Below, piece by piece: positions 52,935 through 62,488 of a stretch of 64,000 nucleotides of DNA. Numbering within the stretch: the first letter of the stretch is position 1; each line of letters opens with the position of its first letter. A program made the translations under genes and the position numbers. The notes under the pieces are model-generated. The model did no database searches, had not been told where the DNA came from, and saw only the letters and a list, made by a program, of their open reading frames with translations. Source of the DNA: Luteimonas sp. (GTDB lineage Bacteria > Pseudomonadota > Gammaproteobacteria > Xanthomonadales > Xanthomonadaceae); contig JANPZU010000001.1 of the NCBI GenBank assembly GCA_024707405.1, positions 124,001-188,000 on the forward strand, given 5' to 3'.

Positions 52935-54455
52935 TCAGGCGATCTCGACCACCGGGATCTTGCCGATCTTCGCCTGCCACTTGCGCGGCCCGGTCTGGTG
53001 CACCGACTCGCCGGCCGAATCGACGGCCACGGTCACCGGCATGTCCTTGACCTCGAACTCGTAGATCGCTTCCATGCCAAGGTCGGCGAAGCCGACGACT
53101 TTCGCCGCCTTGATCGCCTTCGACACGAGATAGGCCGAACCGCCGACCGCCATCAGGTAGACCGACTTGTGCTTGCGGATGGCTTCCAGTGCCACAGGGC
53201 CACGCTCGGCCTTGCCGATCATGCCCAGCAGGCCAGTCTGCGCCAGCACCTGCTCGGTGAACTTGTCCATGCGCGTCGCCGTGGTCGGGCCAGCAGGGCC
53301 GACCACTTCATCGCGTACCGGATCGACCGGGCCGACGTAATAAATGAAGCGGCCTTTCAGATCGACCGGCAGCGCCTCACCCTTGTTGAGCATATCGACC
53401 ATGCGTTTGTGCGCGGCATCGCGGCCGGTCAGCATCCTGCCGTTGAGCAGCAGTACTTCGCCGGGCTTGAACGTCAACACGTCTTCGGGCGTGATGGTGT
53501 CCAGGTCGACGCGACGCGCGTTCTGCGGGTTGTAGGTGAGCTTCGGCCAGTCTTCCAGCGACGGCGGTTCCAGCGACACCGGGCCGCTACCGTCCATCGT
53601 GAAATGCGCATGCCGCGTGGCGGCGCAGTTGGGGATCATCGCCACCGGCAGGTTGGCCGCGTGGGTCGGGTAATCCTTGATCTTGATGTCGAGCACGGTG
53701 GTGAGGCCGCCGAGGCCCTGCGCACCGATGCCGAGTGCGTTGACCTTCTCGTACAACTCCAGCCGCAGTTCCTCGACCTTGTTCGACGGCCCGCGTTCGA
53801 TCAGTTCCTGGATGTCGATGTGCTCCATCAGCGATTCCTTGGCCAGGAGCATCGCCTTCTCGGCGGTGCCGCCGATGCCGATGCCCAGCATGCCCGGCGG
53901 GCACCAGCCCGCGCCCATCGTCGGCACGGTCTTGAGCACCCAGTCGACGATGGAATCGGAGGGATTGAGCATGGCGAACTTCGACTTCGCCTCGGAACCG
54001 CCACCCTTTGCAGCGACGATCACGTCGAGCTTGTCGCCCGGCACGATCTTCACGTTGATCACCGCCGGCGTATTGTCCTTGGTGTTCGTGCGCTTGCCGG
54101 CCGGATCGGCAAGCACGCTGGCGCGCAGCTTGTTGTCCGGATGGTGATAGGCGCGGCGCACGCCTTCGTTCACCGCATCCTCCAGAGAACCGGTGAAGCC
54201 TTCCCAGCGCACGTCCATGCCCACTTCAAGGAACACGGTGACGATGCCTGTGTCCTGGCAGATCGGGCGGTGGCCCTCGGCGCACATGCGAGAGTTGATC
54301 AGGATCTGCGCCATAGCGTCCTTCGCCGCGGGCGATTCCTCGCGCTCGTAGGCGGCGGCGAGGCTCTTGATGTAGTCGACCGGGTGGTAGTAGCTGATGT
54401 ACTGCAGCGCGTCGGCGACGGACTGGACGAGGTCTTCCTGCTTGATCGAGGTCAC
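52935..54455 (-). CDS. Fumarate hydratase class I, iron-sulfur type
   Basis: 506 aa. It hydrates fumarate to malate with an oxygen-sensitive [4Fe-4S] cluster. The N-terminal alpha domain has Cys ligands in MCAEGHRPICQDTG (about 105-118), IPNCAATRHAHF, and GAGWCPPGMLGIGIGG (about 185-200). The beta domain includes LNGRMLTGRDAAHKRMVDML and FIYYVGPVDPVRDEVVGPAGPT in parts (about 350-405). Typical length for the fused FumA-like enzyme. Divergent from the ECF sigma gene. Confidence 0.95.
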   Translation of the reverse strand: MTSIKQEDLVQSVADALQYISYYHPVDYIKSLAAAYEREESPAAKDAMAQILINSRMCAEGHRPICQDTGIVTVFLEVGMDVRWEGFTGSLEDAVNEGVRRAYHHPDNKLRASVLADPAGKRTNTKDNTPAVINVKIVPGDKLDVIVAAKGGGSEAKSKFAMLNPSDSIVDWVLKTVPTMGAGWCPPGMLGIGIGGTAEKAMLLAKESLMEHIDIQELIERGPSNKVEELRLELYEKVNALGIGAQGLGGLTTVLDIKIKDYPTHAANLPVAMIPNCAATRHAHFTMDGSGPVSLEPPSLEDWPKLTYNPQNARRVDLDTITPEDVLTFKPGEVLLLNGRMLTGRDAAHKRMVDMLNKGEALPVDLKGRFIYYVGPVDPVRDEVVGPAGPTTATRMDKFTEQVLAQTGLLGMIGKAERGPVALEAIRKHKSVYLMAVGGSAYLVSKAIKAAKVVGFADLGMEAIYEFEVKDMPVTVAVDSAGESVHQTGPRKWQAKIGKIPVVEIA

Positions 54456-54603
54456 GGCTGGCTCGGGGCTGGCGAAGCCGTCATTTTAAGCCCTCGCCAT
54501 CGCAGCCACCGCTCATCCGCCTGCGACTTCGGTCGGAGCCGCCCCATGCCCGCCATCTGGGCCGGGCTTAAACCATCAGCCATCCCGCGGCATCCGACTG
54601 GAT

Positions 54604-55197
54604 ATGCTGATGGCCACGATGACCGATGCCCTTGCCCGTACCGCCCCCGACGAGGCGGCGAACGACGACGACCACGCCCTGGTGCGCGCCAGCGCCTCGG
54701 GCGATGCTGGTGCGTTCGAGGCCTTGTACCGCCGCCACGCCAGCCGCGTGCATGGCGTGATCCTGCGCTTGGTCGGCTACCAGCACAGCCGAGCCGAAGA
54801 CCTGACCCAGGAAGCCTTCGTCCGGGCGTGGCAGGCCTTGCCGGGGTTCCGGTTCGAGAGCAGCTTCGGCACCTGGCTGCATCGCCTTGCCGCCAACACG
54901 GCGCTGATGGAACTGCGCACGCGGCGCAGCCAGCCCGGCATGGAGAGCGACGACGACGCATTCGACGGCATCGGCAGCATGGATACCGCCGGCCACCACA
55001 CTGCGCTGTCGCTCGATCTCGAACAGGCCGTCGGCACCTTGCCCGCCCGCGCACGCGCAGTGCTGGTGCTGTACGACATCGAAGGCTGGAAGCACGAGGA
55101 AATCGCCGACGCGCTGGACATGGCCGTCGGCAGCTCCAAGGCACAACTGCACCGTGCGCGCAGGCTGTTGCGCACGCGACTGGAAGCACACGCATGA
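54604..55197 (+). CDS. ECF RNA polymerase sigma factor
   Basis: 197 aa from ATG 54604 (ATGs at 54610 and 54619 also fit). Sigma region 2 covers about 40-105 (AFEALYRRHASRVHGVILRL, RAEDLTQEAFVRAWQALPGF); region 4 covers about 140-190 (LPARARAVLVLYDIEGWKHE and EIADALDMAVGSSKAQLHRA). The next gene overlaps by ATGA and looks like its anti-sigma factor, followed by a DUF4097 protein. An envelope-stress regulator is the natural reading. Confidence 0.94.
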   Translation: MLMATMTDALARTAPDEAANDDDHALVRASASGDAGAFEALYRRHASRVHGVILRLVGYQHSRAEDLTQEAFVRAWQALPGFRFESSFGTWLHRLAANTALMELRTRRSQPGMESDDDAFDGIGSMDTAGHHTALSLDLEQAVGTLPARARAVLVLYDIEGWKHEEIADALDMAVGSSKAQLHRARRLLRTRLEAHA

Positions 55198-55709
55198 ACA
55201 CCGAAGACCACGACAACCTGCCCGACACAATGCGCTGGCAACTGCGCGGACTGCGCAAGGACGTCGCGCCCTCGCGCGACCTCTGGGAGGGCATCGCCGG
55301 CCGAATCGCCTCCGAACCCCGGCCGGCCACGACACCATTGCCCCTGCCGGCTCGCCGGCACAGATCGCTTGCCGCATTCGCGGTGGCCGCAACACTGGCG
55401 CTTGCCGTCGGCCTTGGCTGGCAATTGCGCCCGGCATCGGATCCGGTTCCGGAACAGGCAACGCCCGCAACCACCTTCCTCACCGCCGAAGCCGAGACCA
55501 TGGCGCGCGAATACGAGGACGCGGTGCGCAAGATCGAAGCCGCCCGCGGCTTCGCCGAAACGCCTGCCGCACTCGCCGAACTCGATGCCAGCGCCGCCGT
55601 CATCCGCGAAGCGCTCGCCAGCTCGCCCGATTCCAGATTCCTGTTCGACCGCCTGCAGCGCGTCTATGCGCAGCGGCTATCGCTCACCCAACGCTTGCCC
55701 ATCGCCTGA
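55194..55709 (+). CDS. Putative anti-sigma factor, single-pass membrane protein
   Basis: 171 aa, ATG overlapping the sigma stop. A cytoplasmic N-terminus (TMRWQLRGLRKDVAPSRDLW) precedes one transmembrane helix (about 63-82, SLAAFAVAATLALAVGLGWQ) and a periplasmic helical domain (ETMAREYEDAVRKIEAARGF). No zinc-binding HxxxCxxC motif, so it is not a ZAS-type factor. Role inferred from position and topology. Family not recognised further. Confidence 0.75.
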   Translation: MNTEDHDNLPDTMRWQLRGLRKDVAPSRDLWEGIAGRIASEPRPATTPLPLPARRHRSLAAFAVAATLALAVGLGWQLRPASDPVPEQATPATTFLTAEAETMAREYEDAVRKIEAARGFAETPAALAELDASAAVIREALASSPDSRFLFDRLQRVYAQRLSLTQRLPIA

Positions 55710-55731
55710 CAGCCCTCCACGGAGACGTCGC

Positions 55732-56622
55732 ATGAACACCATGTCCACCACCCTCGGCCTCGCCCTGCTCGCGTCCCTCGCGCTGCCGGCACTGGCCGCC
55801 ACGCCGATCAACGAAACGCGGGCATTGGATGCCCGCGGCAGCATCGAGATCTCGAACGTCAAGGGACGCATCGAAGTCCGCGCCTGGGATCGCGACGAAG
55901 TCCGCATCGGCGGCAGCCTCGGCGACGGTGTCGAACGCCTGCAGATCGAAGGCGACCGCCGCCAACTCGAAGTCAAGGTGCGTTACCCGCGCAACAGCCG
56001 CAATACCGAACCGACCACCCTGGTAATCGATGTGCCCCGTCAGGCGAACGTCGAGATCGACAGCGTCGCGGCGAGCGTCGAGGTCAACGGCGTCGCCGGG
56101 GATGAACTCGACATCGAGAGCGTCAGCGGGGCCGTCACCGCCGTCGGTGCGCCACGCAAGGCCGAGGTCAGCAGCGTCAGTGGCAGCCTGCGCCTGAACC
56201 TCAACAGCCAGTCGATCGATGCCGAGACCGTGAGCGGCAACATCACGCTGCGCGGACGGATCGCCGGCGAGATCGACGCCGAAACCGTATCGGGCAACAT
56301 CGACATCGACACCCGCGGCGAACAGGCGAGCCGCATCGAAACCAGCAGCGTGTCCGGCGATGCCGAGATCCGCTCCGATCTGGCCAGGGGTGGTCGCATC
56401 AACGCCGAATCCGTCAGCGGCAGCATCCGCATCACCGCCCCGGCCTCGCTGTCGGCGAATGTCCGTGGCGAAAGCTTCAGCGGTCGCCTGCGTGCACCCG
56501 ACGCTTCCATCGACAAGCCGAAGTACGGCCCCGGATCCAGCTTCGAACATCGCTATCGCAACGGCGATGGCGAAATCCGCATGGAAACCTTCTCCGGCAA
56601 CGCGGAACTGCGGCTGGAATGA
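55732..56622 (+). CDS. DUF4097 beta-helix envelope protein
   Basis: 296 aa. A signal peptide (LGLALLASLALPALAAT) precedes a repetitive beta-solenoid. Repeats of the type E(T/S)VSG(N/S/D)I occur at least seven times (DIESVSGAVT, EVSSVSGSLR, DAETVSGNIT, DAETVSGNID, ETSSVSGDAE, NAESVSGSIR, METFSGNAEL), spaced by 18-25 residues. GGAG precedes the ATG. Third gene of the sigma operon, 22 bases after the anti-sigma gene; may be the sensor or target. Function of DUF4097 unknown. Confidence 0.88.
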   Translation: MNTMSTTLGLALLASLALPALAATPINETRALDARGSIEISNVKGRIEVRAWDRDEVRIGGSLGDGVERLQIEGDRRQLEVKVRYPRNSRNTEPTTLVIDVPRQANVEIDSVAASVEVNGVAGDELDIESVSGAVTAVGAPRKAEVSSVSGSLRLNLNSQSIDAETVSGNITLRGRIAGEIDAETVSGNIDIDTRGEQASRIETSSVSGDAEIRSDLARGGRINAESVSGSIRITAPASLSANVRGESFSGRLRAPDASIDKPKYGPGSSFEHRYRNGDGEIRMETFSGNAELRLE

Positions 56623-56630
56623 CCGAGACC

Positions 56631-56667
56631 CGGGCGGCGATGCGGATCGAACGCATCGCCGCGCCCG
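56631..56667. terminator. Convergent hairpin
   Basis: CGGGCGGCGATGCG and CGCATCGCCGCGCCCG pair with one bulge around GATCGAA. It lies between the convergent DUF4097 and subtilase genes. No U-tract on either strand. Confidence 0.5.
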
Positions 56668-56668
56668 G

Positions 56669-58075
56669 TCATTGCGGGATCAGCGGTTGCGCACCGTTGA
56701 TGCGGATCGGCTTCCACGCAGCCGGATCCAGCAGGCGCACGGCATCGGCGCAATCCAGGAACGCATAACCCAGGCCCGATGACGGGTCGTGGATGCGGGT
56801 GAGCGACAAGGTCATCGCATCCATGCGCTGCTGCAGGGTCGCGGCCGGCACTGCCTGCTTCAGGGCGACCGCGCAGGCAGCGACCATCGGCGCGGCCTGC
56901 GAGGTGCCTGCATAGGTCGAAGTCGCACCATTGCGGCCGGTGGACGTGACCCAGGCGCCCGCTGCGAACAGGTCGGTCGTGGCGCTGCGATTGGCAAAAC
57001 AGGTCGGCTGCCGCGGCGCCGTGGTGACATCGGTACAACCCAGCACGGTCTGGCTGCCCAGCGTGGCGTCCCAAGTTGCGGCCACGCCCATCACGTTACG
57101 CACGCAGGCCGGGATCGCGGTGTTGCCGTGGTTGCGCTGGTTGCCGGTCGATGCGGTCACGATCGCGCCTGACGCATTCAATGCCGCCACGGAAGCGGCC
57201 ACGGCCATCGTCGTCGCCGAAGCACTGTCGCAATCGCCGGGGAACAAAGCGTCGGTGCCGAGGCTGAGGTTCACCGCGTCGACATCCGGATGGTTCGCGG
57301 CCACCCAGTCCAGCGCAGCGATGATGTCGGAAGTGCAGCAGAAGCGGTTGTCGCGGTCGATCACCTTCACCGCAACCAGTTCGGCCTCCGGTATCGCACC
57401 ACGCGGCGCGAGGTTGCCATCACCGACCACGATCCCGGTCACGTTGGTGCCATGGCCGTTGTCGTCCTCGGCGGCGCCCGGCCCGGTCTGCTGCGCAAGG
57501 CCATTGGGGCAGCAACCTCCCGAACCGCTGGCGCTGGAGCAGAAGCATTGCTCGGCGACCAGCGACGAACGCAGGTCGCCATGATCGGTATCGACGCCGC
57601 TGTCGATGATCGCGACCTTCATCCCCTGCCCGGCGAATCCCTGGGCAACGAGATCGTGCACGCGGTTGAGCACGCTGGCCGTATCGGGGGCGACCGCGGC
57701 GTGTCCGCCGCCACCGCCATCGAGGTCGACCCTGCGCACACCACGATGGCGCGCCAATCGATCCATCACGGCCAGGTCGGCATCCAGCACCACGGCCGGA
57801 ACCAGTTCGAAGCGGCGCAGGATCGCGCCCTGCGGCAACGGGCCGATGTCGCCCAGCACGTTGTCGACCTGTGCACGCACCAGTTGCATGCGTGCCTTCG
57901 GCGATGCCGCGGCCTTGGCCTGCACGGAGTGCGCGGACTCCTGCAGCATCACCAGCACCCTCGCCTTGCCGTTGCTGTTGGCGGCTTCGACCGCCTTCGG
58001 CGAAACGCGCTCCTGGGCATTTGCAACGCCCCAACAGGCCGCCAGCACCAGGATCGCCCAGACCATGCTCCGCAT
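56669..58075 (-). CDS. Secreted subtilisin-like (S8) serine protease
   Basis: 468 aa from ATG 58075. A signal peptide (VWAILVLAACWGVANAQ) and an inhibitor-I9-like propeptide (about 25-120) precede the catalytic domain with Asp158 (IIDSGVDTDHG), His208 (DDNGHGTNV) and Ser392 (YAGTSQAAP). An unusual Cys-rich loop (EQCFCSSASGSGGCCPNG, 175-192) lies between Asp and His, with further cysteines at RFCCTSD and DCD. No C-terminal domain. Exported protease, target unknown. Confidence 0.92.
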   Translation of the reverse strand: MRSMVWAILVLAACWGVANAQERVSPKAVEAANSNGKARVLVMLQESAHSVQAKAAASPKARMQLVRAQVDNVLGDIGPLPQGAILRRFELVPAVVLDADLAVMDRLARHRGVRRVDLDGGGGGHAAVAPDTASVLNRVHDLVAQGFAGQGMKVAIIDSGVDTDHGDLRSSLVAEQCFCSSASGSGGCCPNGLAQQTGPGAAEDDNGHGTNVTGIVVGDGNLAPRGAIPEAELVAVKVIDRDNRFCCTSDIIAALDWVAANHPDVDAVNLSLGTDALFPGDCDSASATTMAVAASVAALNASGAIVTASTGNQRNHGNTAIPACVRNVMGVAATWDATLGSQTVLGCTDVTTAPRQPTCFANRSATTDLFAAGAWVTSTGRNGATSTYAGTSQAAPMVAACAVALKQAVPAATLQQRMDAMTLSLTRIHDPSSGLGYAFLDCADAVRLLDPAAWKPIRINGAQPLIPQ

Positions 58076-58173
58076 GTCATTCCCCCAAAACATCTTGACG
58101 CGGACGCTACCACAAACCACCGGGCGTCCAGCCTTGGCCGCAGCAGCACACGGCGGGATCGGACAGGCGCACA

Positions 58174-60063
58174 ATGCACCGCATGGCATCGAGTCCTCCC
58201 CCGTCCAACAAGCCACGCAAGGCCGACAGCAAACCCTCGCTGCGCGAACGCTTCAACGCCATGCGCAACATCGGGCCGTTCCTGCGTCTGATCTGGGCCA
58301 CCAGCAAGCCGCTCACCCTCACCAGCATCGGCCTGCGCATAATCCGTGCCTTCCTGCCGATCATGATGCTGTACGTCGGCAAGCTGATCATCGACGAGGC
58401 GATCCGCCTGGTCGGGCTGGGGATCGGCTTCGATTCACTGTCCGCCGCATGGCATGGTGGCCAGCTCGACCACCTGTTCTGGCTGCTTGTCCTCGAATTC
58501 GGCCTGGCGATCTTCTCCGACCTGCTGGGCCGGCTGGTCAGCTATGCCGACGGACTGCTGTCGGAATTGTTCACCAACGCCACCAGCGTGCGGTTGATGG
58601 AGCATGCCGCGACGCTCGACCTGGAGGACTTCGAGGATCCCGACCTTCAGGACAAGCTCGATCGCGCACGCCGGCAGACGATGGGCCGCATGAGCCTGAT
58701 GGGCCAGTTGTTCGGACAGATGCAGGACGCGATCACCGTGGTCAGCTTCGCCGTCGGCCTGCTGGTGTATGCACCATGGCTGATCGTGCTGCTCGCGATG
58801 GCATTGATCCCCGCCTTCATCGGCGAGTCGCACTTCAACGCACTGGGCTACTCCCTCAACTTCCAGTGGACGCCGGAGCGCAGGCAACTCGAATACATGC
58901 GCCAGACCGGCGCCAGCGTCGAGACCGCGAAGGAAGTGAAGATCTTCAACCTGCACCGGTTCCTAATCGATCGCTATCGCACGCTGGCCGACAAATTCTT
59001 CATTGCCAATCGTGCGCTGTCGCGCCGCCGCGCATTCTGGGGCACCCTGCTCGCGGCACTGGGCACGCTGGGCTACTACGTGGCCTACGGCTACATCGCC
59101 TGGCGCACGGTGAAGGGCGACTTCACCATCGGCGACCTGACCTTCCTCGCCGGCAGTTTTCGCCGGCTACGGCAATTGCTGGAAGGCCTGCTGGTCGGTT
59201 TCTCGCAGGTCGCCGGACAGGCGCTGTACCTGGACGACCTGTTCTCGTTCTTCGAGATCGAACCCGAGATCAAGTCGCCGGCCAATCCCGCGCCGTTCCC
59301 GATGCCGATCGTGCAAGGGTTCGTGTTCGAGAACGTGGGCTTCCGCTATCCGGGCGCCGAGCGCTGGGCGGTGCGCCATCTCGACTTCGAACTGCGGGCG
59401 GGCGAAGTGCTGGCACTGGTCGGCGAGAACGGCGCCGGCAAGACCACGCTGGTGAAACTGCTGGCGCGGCTGTACGACCCCGATGAGGGCCGCATCCTGC
59501 TCGACGGCCGCGACCTGCGCGATTACGACATCGACGACCTGCGCGCGAACATCGGCGTGATCTTCCAGGACTTCGTGCGCTACCACCTGACCGCCGGTGA
59601 GAACATCGGCGTCGGACGCATCGAGCACATGTACGACATCGACCGTATCCGCGACGCAGCCCGCCGCGGAATGGCCGACGAAGTGATCGAATCGCTGCCC
59701 AACGGGTACGACCAGGTCATCGGCCGGCGCTTCAAGACCGGCGTCGACCTGTCCGGTGGCCAGTGGCAGAAGATCGCCATCGCCCGCGCCTACATGCGCG
59801 ACGCACAGGTGATGATCCTCGACGAACCGACCGCAGCGCTCGATGCCCGTGCCGAGTTCGAAGTGTTCCAGCGCTTCAAGGAGCTCTCCGATCAGCGCAC
59901 CGCGGTGCTGATCTCGCACCGGTTCTCCAGCGTGCGCATGGCCGACCGCATCCTGGTGCTGGAACAGGGCCGGATCGAGGCCAGTGGCACCCACGACGAG
60001 CTGATGGCCGCGGGCGGCCGCTATGCGGAGCTGTTCGAACTGCAGGCCGCCGGCTACCGCTGA
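58174..60063 (+). CDS. ABC transporter, fused permease and ATPase
   Basis: 629 aa. ATG 58183 is an alternative start. The transmembrane domain spans about 35-345, with a long charged coupling region (DFEDPDLQDKLDRARRQTMG). The nucleotide-binding domain has Walker A GENGAGKTTLVK (about 421-432), signature LSGGQWQKIAIARA, Walker B VMILDEPTAALDARAE and VLISHRFSS. LSGGQWQ is common in peptide or lantibiotic exporters. Substrate unknown; no partner genes nearby. Confidence 0.9.
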   Translation: MHRMASSPPPSNKPRKADSKPSLRERFNAMRNIGPFLRLIWATSKPLTLTSIGLRIIRAFLPIMMLYVGKLIIDEAIRLVGLGIGFDSLSAAWHGGQLDHLFWLLVLEFGLAIFSDLLGRLVSYADGLLSELFTNATSVRLMEHAATLDLEDFEDPDLQDKLDRARRQTMGRMSLMGQLFGQMQDAITVVSFAVGLLVYAPWLIVLLAMALIPAFIGESHFNALGYSLNFQWTPERRQLEYMRQTGASVETAKEVKIFNLHRFLIDRYRTLADKFFIANRALSRRRAFWGTLLAALGTLGYYVAYGYIAWRTVKGDFTIGDLTFLAGSFRRLRQLLEGLLVGFSQVAGQALYLDDLFSFFEIEPEIKSPANPAPFPMPIVQGFVFENVGFRYPGAERWAVRHLDFELRAGEVLALVGENGAGKTTLVKLLARLYDPDEGRILLDGRDLRDYDIDDLRANIGVIFQDFVRYHLTAGENIGVGRIEHMYDIDRIRDAARRGMADEVIESLPNGYDQVIGRRFKTGVDLSGGQWQKIAIARAYMRDAQVMILDEPTAALDARAEFEVFQRFKELSDQRTAVLISHRFSSVRMADRILVLEQGRIEASGTHDELMAAGGRYAELFELQAAGYR

Positions 60064-60157
60064 CGGGATGGACGTTTTGCCCCGCCCGCAAACGAGAGCC
60101 GGTCTCATCCGATCCGCTACAATACGCGGCTGACGCTTCCCCTTCCGCACGGCATCC

Positions 60158-60955
60158 ATGTCATCCGCCTTTGGCACCGAAACGGTGCTGGACGTCCGCC
60201 ACTGGACGGACGCCTACTTCAGCTTCACCACGACGCGCGACGACGGCTTCCGGTTCGAGAACGGGCAGTTCGTGATGATCGGGCTGCAGACCGAGAGCGG
60301 CAAACCGCTGTTGCGTGCCTATTCGATCGCCAGCGCGAACTGGGAAGAGCAACTGGAGTTCTTCAGCATCAAGGTGGCCGACGGCCCGCTGACCTCGCGC
60401 CTGCAGCACATCCAGCCGGGCGACGAGATCGTCATCGGCCGCAAGCCCACCGGCACGCTGCTGATCAGCGACCTGCACCCGGGCCGCAACCTGTACCTGC
60501 TGGGCACCGGCACCGGCTTCGCGCCCTGGCTGTCGATCATCAAGGATCCCGAGACCTACGAACGTTTCGACAAGGTGATCCTGACCCACGGCGTGCGCGG
60601 TGCCGACGACCTCGCCTATCGCGACTACATCGTCAACGAACTGCCGCGCCATGAATTCCTCGGCGAACAGATCGCGGAGAAACTGCTGTATTACCCGGCC
60701 GTGACCCGCGAGCCTTTCGTGTACGGTGGACACGACCATCAGGGCCGGTTGACCACCCTGCTAGACAGCGGACGCATCGCGTCGGATCTCGGCCTCGACC
60801 CGCTGGACGCGGAACACGACCGCGCCATGATCTGCGGCAGCCCGCAGATGCTGGCCGACTTCCGCGGCCTGCTGGATGCACGCGGATTTTCAGCCGCGCC
60901 GCGCATCGGCACGCCGGGCCAGTACGTCTTCGAGCGCGCCTTCGTCGAGAAATGA
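60158..60955 (+). CDS. fpr: Ferredoxin--NADP reductase
   Basis: 265 aa. FAD binding is by LLRAYSIASANWEEQLEFFS (about 52-70), NADP binding by LLGTGTGFAPWLSIIKDPE (about 112-130), and the C-terminal YVFERAFVEK is typical of the bacterial Fpr subclass. Transfers electrons between NADPH and ferredoxin/flavodoxin, often under oxidative stress. 94 bases separate it from the ABC gene. Confidence 0.96.
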   Translation: MSSAFGTETVLDVRHWTDAYFSFTTTRDDGFRFENGQFVMIGLQTESGKPLLRAYSIASANWEEQLEFFSIKVADGPLTSRLQHIQPGDEIVIGRKPTGTLLISDLHPGRNLYLLGTGTGFAPWLSIIKDPETYERFDKVILTHGVRGADDLAYRDYIVNELPRHEFLGEQIAEKLLYYPAVTREPFVYGGHDHQGRLTTLLDSGRIASDLGLDPLDAEHDRAMICGSPQMLADFRGLLDARGFSAAPRIGTPGQYVFERAFVEK

Positions 60956-61001
60956 CCCGCCGCATCGTAGAATCGAACGACACCTGCAAGGGAACACGCC
61001 C

Positions 61002-61424
61002 ATGAAAATCCTAGTCCCGGTCGATGGCAGCGACATCAGCACCCATGCGATCAAGCATGCGCACGAGTTGGCGAAGAAACTCGCCAAGCCGGGCAAGCTG
61101 GTGATCGTGGCGGTCGACGACGCCCTGTTCCCGGGCGTGGAGCGCAAGATCGGCGCGGAAGCGGCGCAGCGGCACCATGCCGAGAACTTCGCCCGCATGT
61201 TCGCCCCGGCCCGCAAGGTGCTGGCGCGCAGCAAGGTGGATCATGAATTCGTCGAAGTAGTCGGTGACGTCGCCGACGGCATCCTCAAGCTCGCCAAGAA
61301 GCAGAAGGTCGACCTGGTGGTCATGGGTTCGCGCGGCAACGGCGGGATCAAGGGCACCCTGATCGGCTCGGTGTCGTTGAAGGTGCTGGCCCACGGCAGC
61401 ACACCGGTCACCATCGTCCGCTGA
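61002..61424 (+). CDS. Universal stress protein
   Basis: 140 aa from ATG 61002 (MKILVPVDGSDISTHAIKHA), with AAGGGAAC upstream. The ATP-binding motif G-2X-G-9X-GSxS is present in MGSRGNGGIKGTLIGSVS (about 108-125). Single UspA domain. Lies 46 bases after fpr and may be co-transcribed. Confidence 0.94.
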   Translation: MKILVPVDGSDISTHAIKHAHELAKKLAKPGKLVIVAVDDALFPGVERKIGAEAAQRHHAENFARMFAPARKVLARSKVDHEFVEVVGDVADGILKLAKKQKVDLVVMGSRGNGGIKGTLIGSVSLKVLAHGSTPVTIVR

Positions 61425-61445
61425 CGACGCGGCTGTTCGGCGCGG

Positions 61446-61865
61446 TTATTCGTCGCGGCCGTACCTCAGCCACAGGTTCGCCAGCGCTTCGCTGTTGAAC
61501 ACGCGGAACTGGTAACCCAACCCCCGGGCGATGATCTCGCCCACCTCGATCCGCTCGATGGCGTTGGTGTCGGCATCGACGAAGGCCGTGCGGACGCCTT
61601 CAAATCCCTCCCCGGCCAGCGAAGTCGCCAGGATCTCGAACTCATTCGCATCCGGCACGATGCCTTCGCTGCCATCGATGATCAGCAGAGATTTCGCGCC
61701 GGTCTTGCGCAGTTCCGCCGCGATGTCGCGGAAGAATGCGATGGCTTCTTCGAGCGTCGCCACCCGCCCGCCGGCTTCTGCCGTCAGGCAGCCGCCCTCG
61801 AACCGGAAATCCAGCGTGTACTTCGCGCCAGTCGATGGACTGTCGCCGTCTTCGGGTTGATTCAT
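61446..61865 (-). CDS. Unknown protein, alpha/beta fold, coupled to gpx
   Basis: 139 aa from ATG 61865 overlapping the glutathione peroxidase stop (ATGA). KYTLDFRFEGGCLTAEAGGR leads to an alpha/beta domain: LRKTGAKSLLIIDGSEGIVP and VRTAFVDADTNAIERIEVGE. The pattern resembles SpoIIAA/STAS-like or other small Rossmann-type proteins, but I cannot assign a family. No catalytic motif. Cytoplasmic. Confidence 0.65.
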   Translation of the reverse strand: MNQPEDGDSPSTGAKYTLDFRFEGGCLTAEAGGRVATLEEAIAFFRDIAAELRKTGAKSLLIIDGSEGIVPDANEFEILATSLAGEGFEGVRTAFVDADTNAIERIEVGEIIARGLGYQFRVFNSEALANLWLRYGRDE

Positions 61866-62344
61866 CCCAGTGCCGCTTCGATGTCCTTCCGCAACGACTC
61901 CGGCGTGTCGGTGGGTGCGTAACGTTTCAACGGCCGGCCATCCCGGCCGACCAGGAATTTGGTGAAGTTCCACTTGATCGCATCGATGCCGAGCAGGCCG
62001 CCATTTTCCTTCTTCAGCCACTTCCACAGCGGGTGCGCGCCGCTGCCGTTGACCTCGATCTTGGCGAACATCGGGAAGTCGACGTCATAGGTCAGCGAGC
62101 AGAACTCGGCGATCTCGGCCTCGTCGCCCGGTTCCTGGTGCCCGAACTGGTCGCAGGGAAAGCCCAGCACGACCAGCCCACGGTCGCGATAGTCCTCCCA
62201 GAGCTTCTGCAGCCCGGTGTATTGCGGGGTGAACCCGCATTTCGAGGCGACGTTGACGATCAGCAGTACCTTGCCGGCATAGGCCGACAACGGCACCGGC
62301 TGGCCATCGATCCCGGTTGCGGCAAAGTCTTCGATGTCGGCCAA
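61862..62344 (-). CDS. Glutathione peroxidase
   Basis: 160 aa. The catalytic residues are Cys36 (NVASKCGFTPQY), Gln70 (CDQFGHQEPG) and Trp in IKWNFTKFLV; it uses Cys instead of selenocysteine. Reduces hydroperoxides, in bacteria usually with thioredoxin. The 145 bases upstream separate it from the divergent M3 peptidase gene. Confidence 0.95.
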   Translation of the reverse strand: MADIEDFAATGIDGQPVPLSAYAGKVLLIVNVASKCGFTPQYTGLQKLWEDYRDRGLVVLGFPCDQFGHQEPGDEAEIAEFCSLTYDVDFPMFAKIEVNGSGAHPLWKWLKKENGGLLGIDAIKWNFTKFLVGRDGRPLKRYAPTDTPESLRKDIEAALG

Positions 62345-62488
62345 CGGCGTCTCCTGTGCAGTGCAGCAATCATTCTACGGTGCCGGCGAGCCGTATCGGA
62401 CACCATCGTGCACGTGCCGAACGTCACGCGCCGGTGAAGGAGTGATCGGATACGCTTGGGGGTTCTCCACGACGAGGAAACCGTCCTG

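Noticed and set aside
52884..55709. 941-codon plus-strand frame
   Set aside because: Only its last 171 codons (from 55194) are the anti-sigma gene; the rest is antisense to fumarase or out of frame with the sigma gene.
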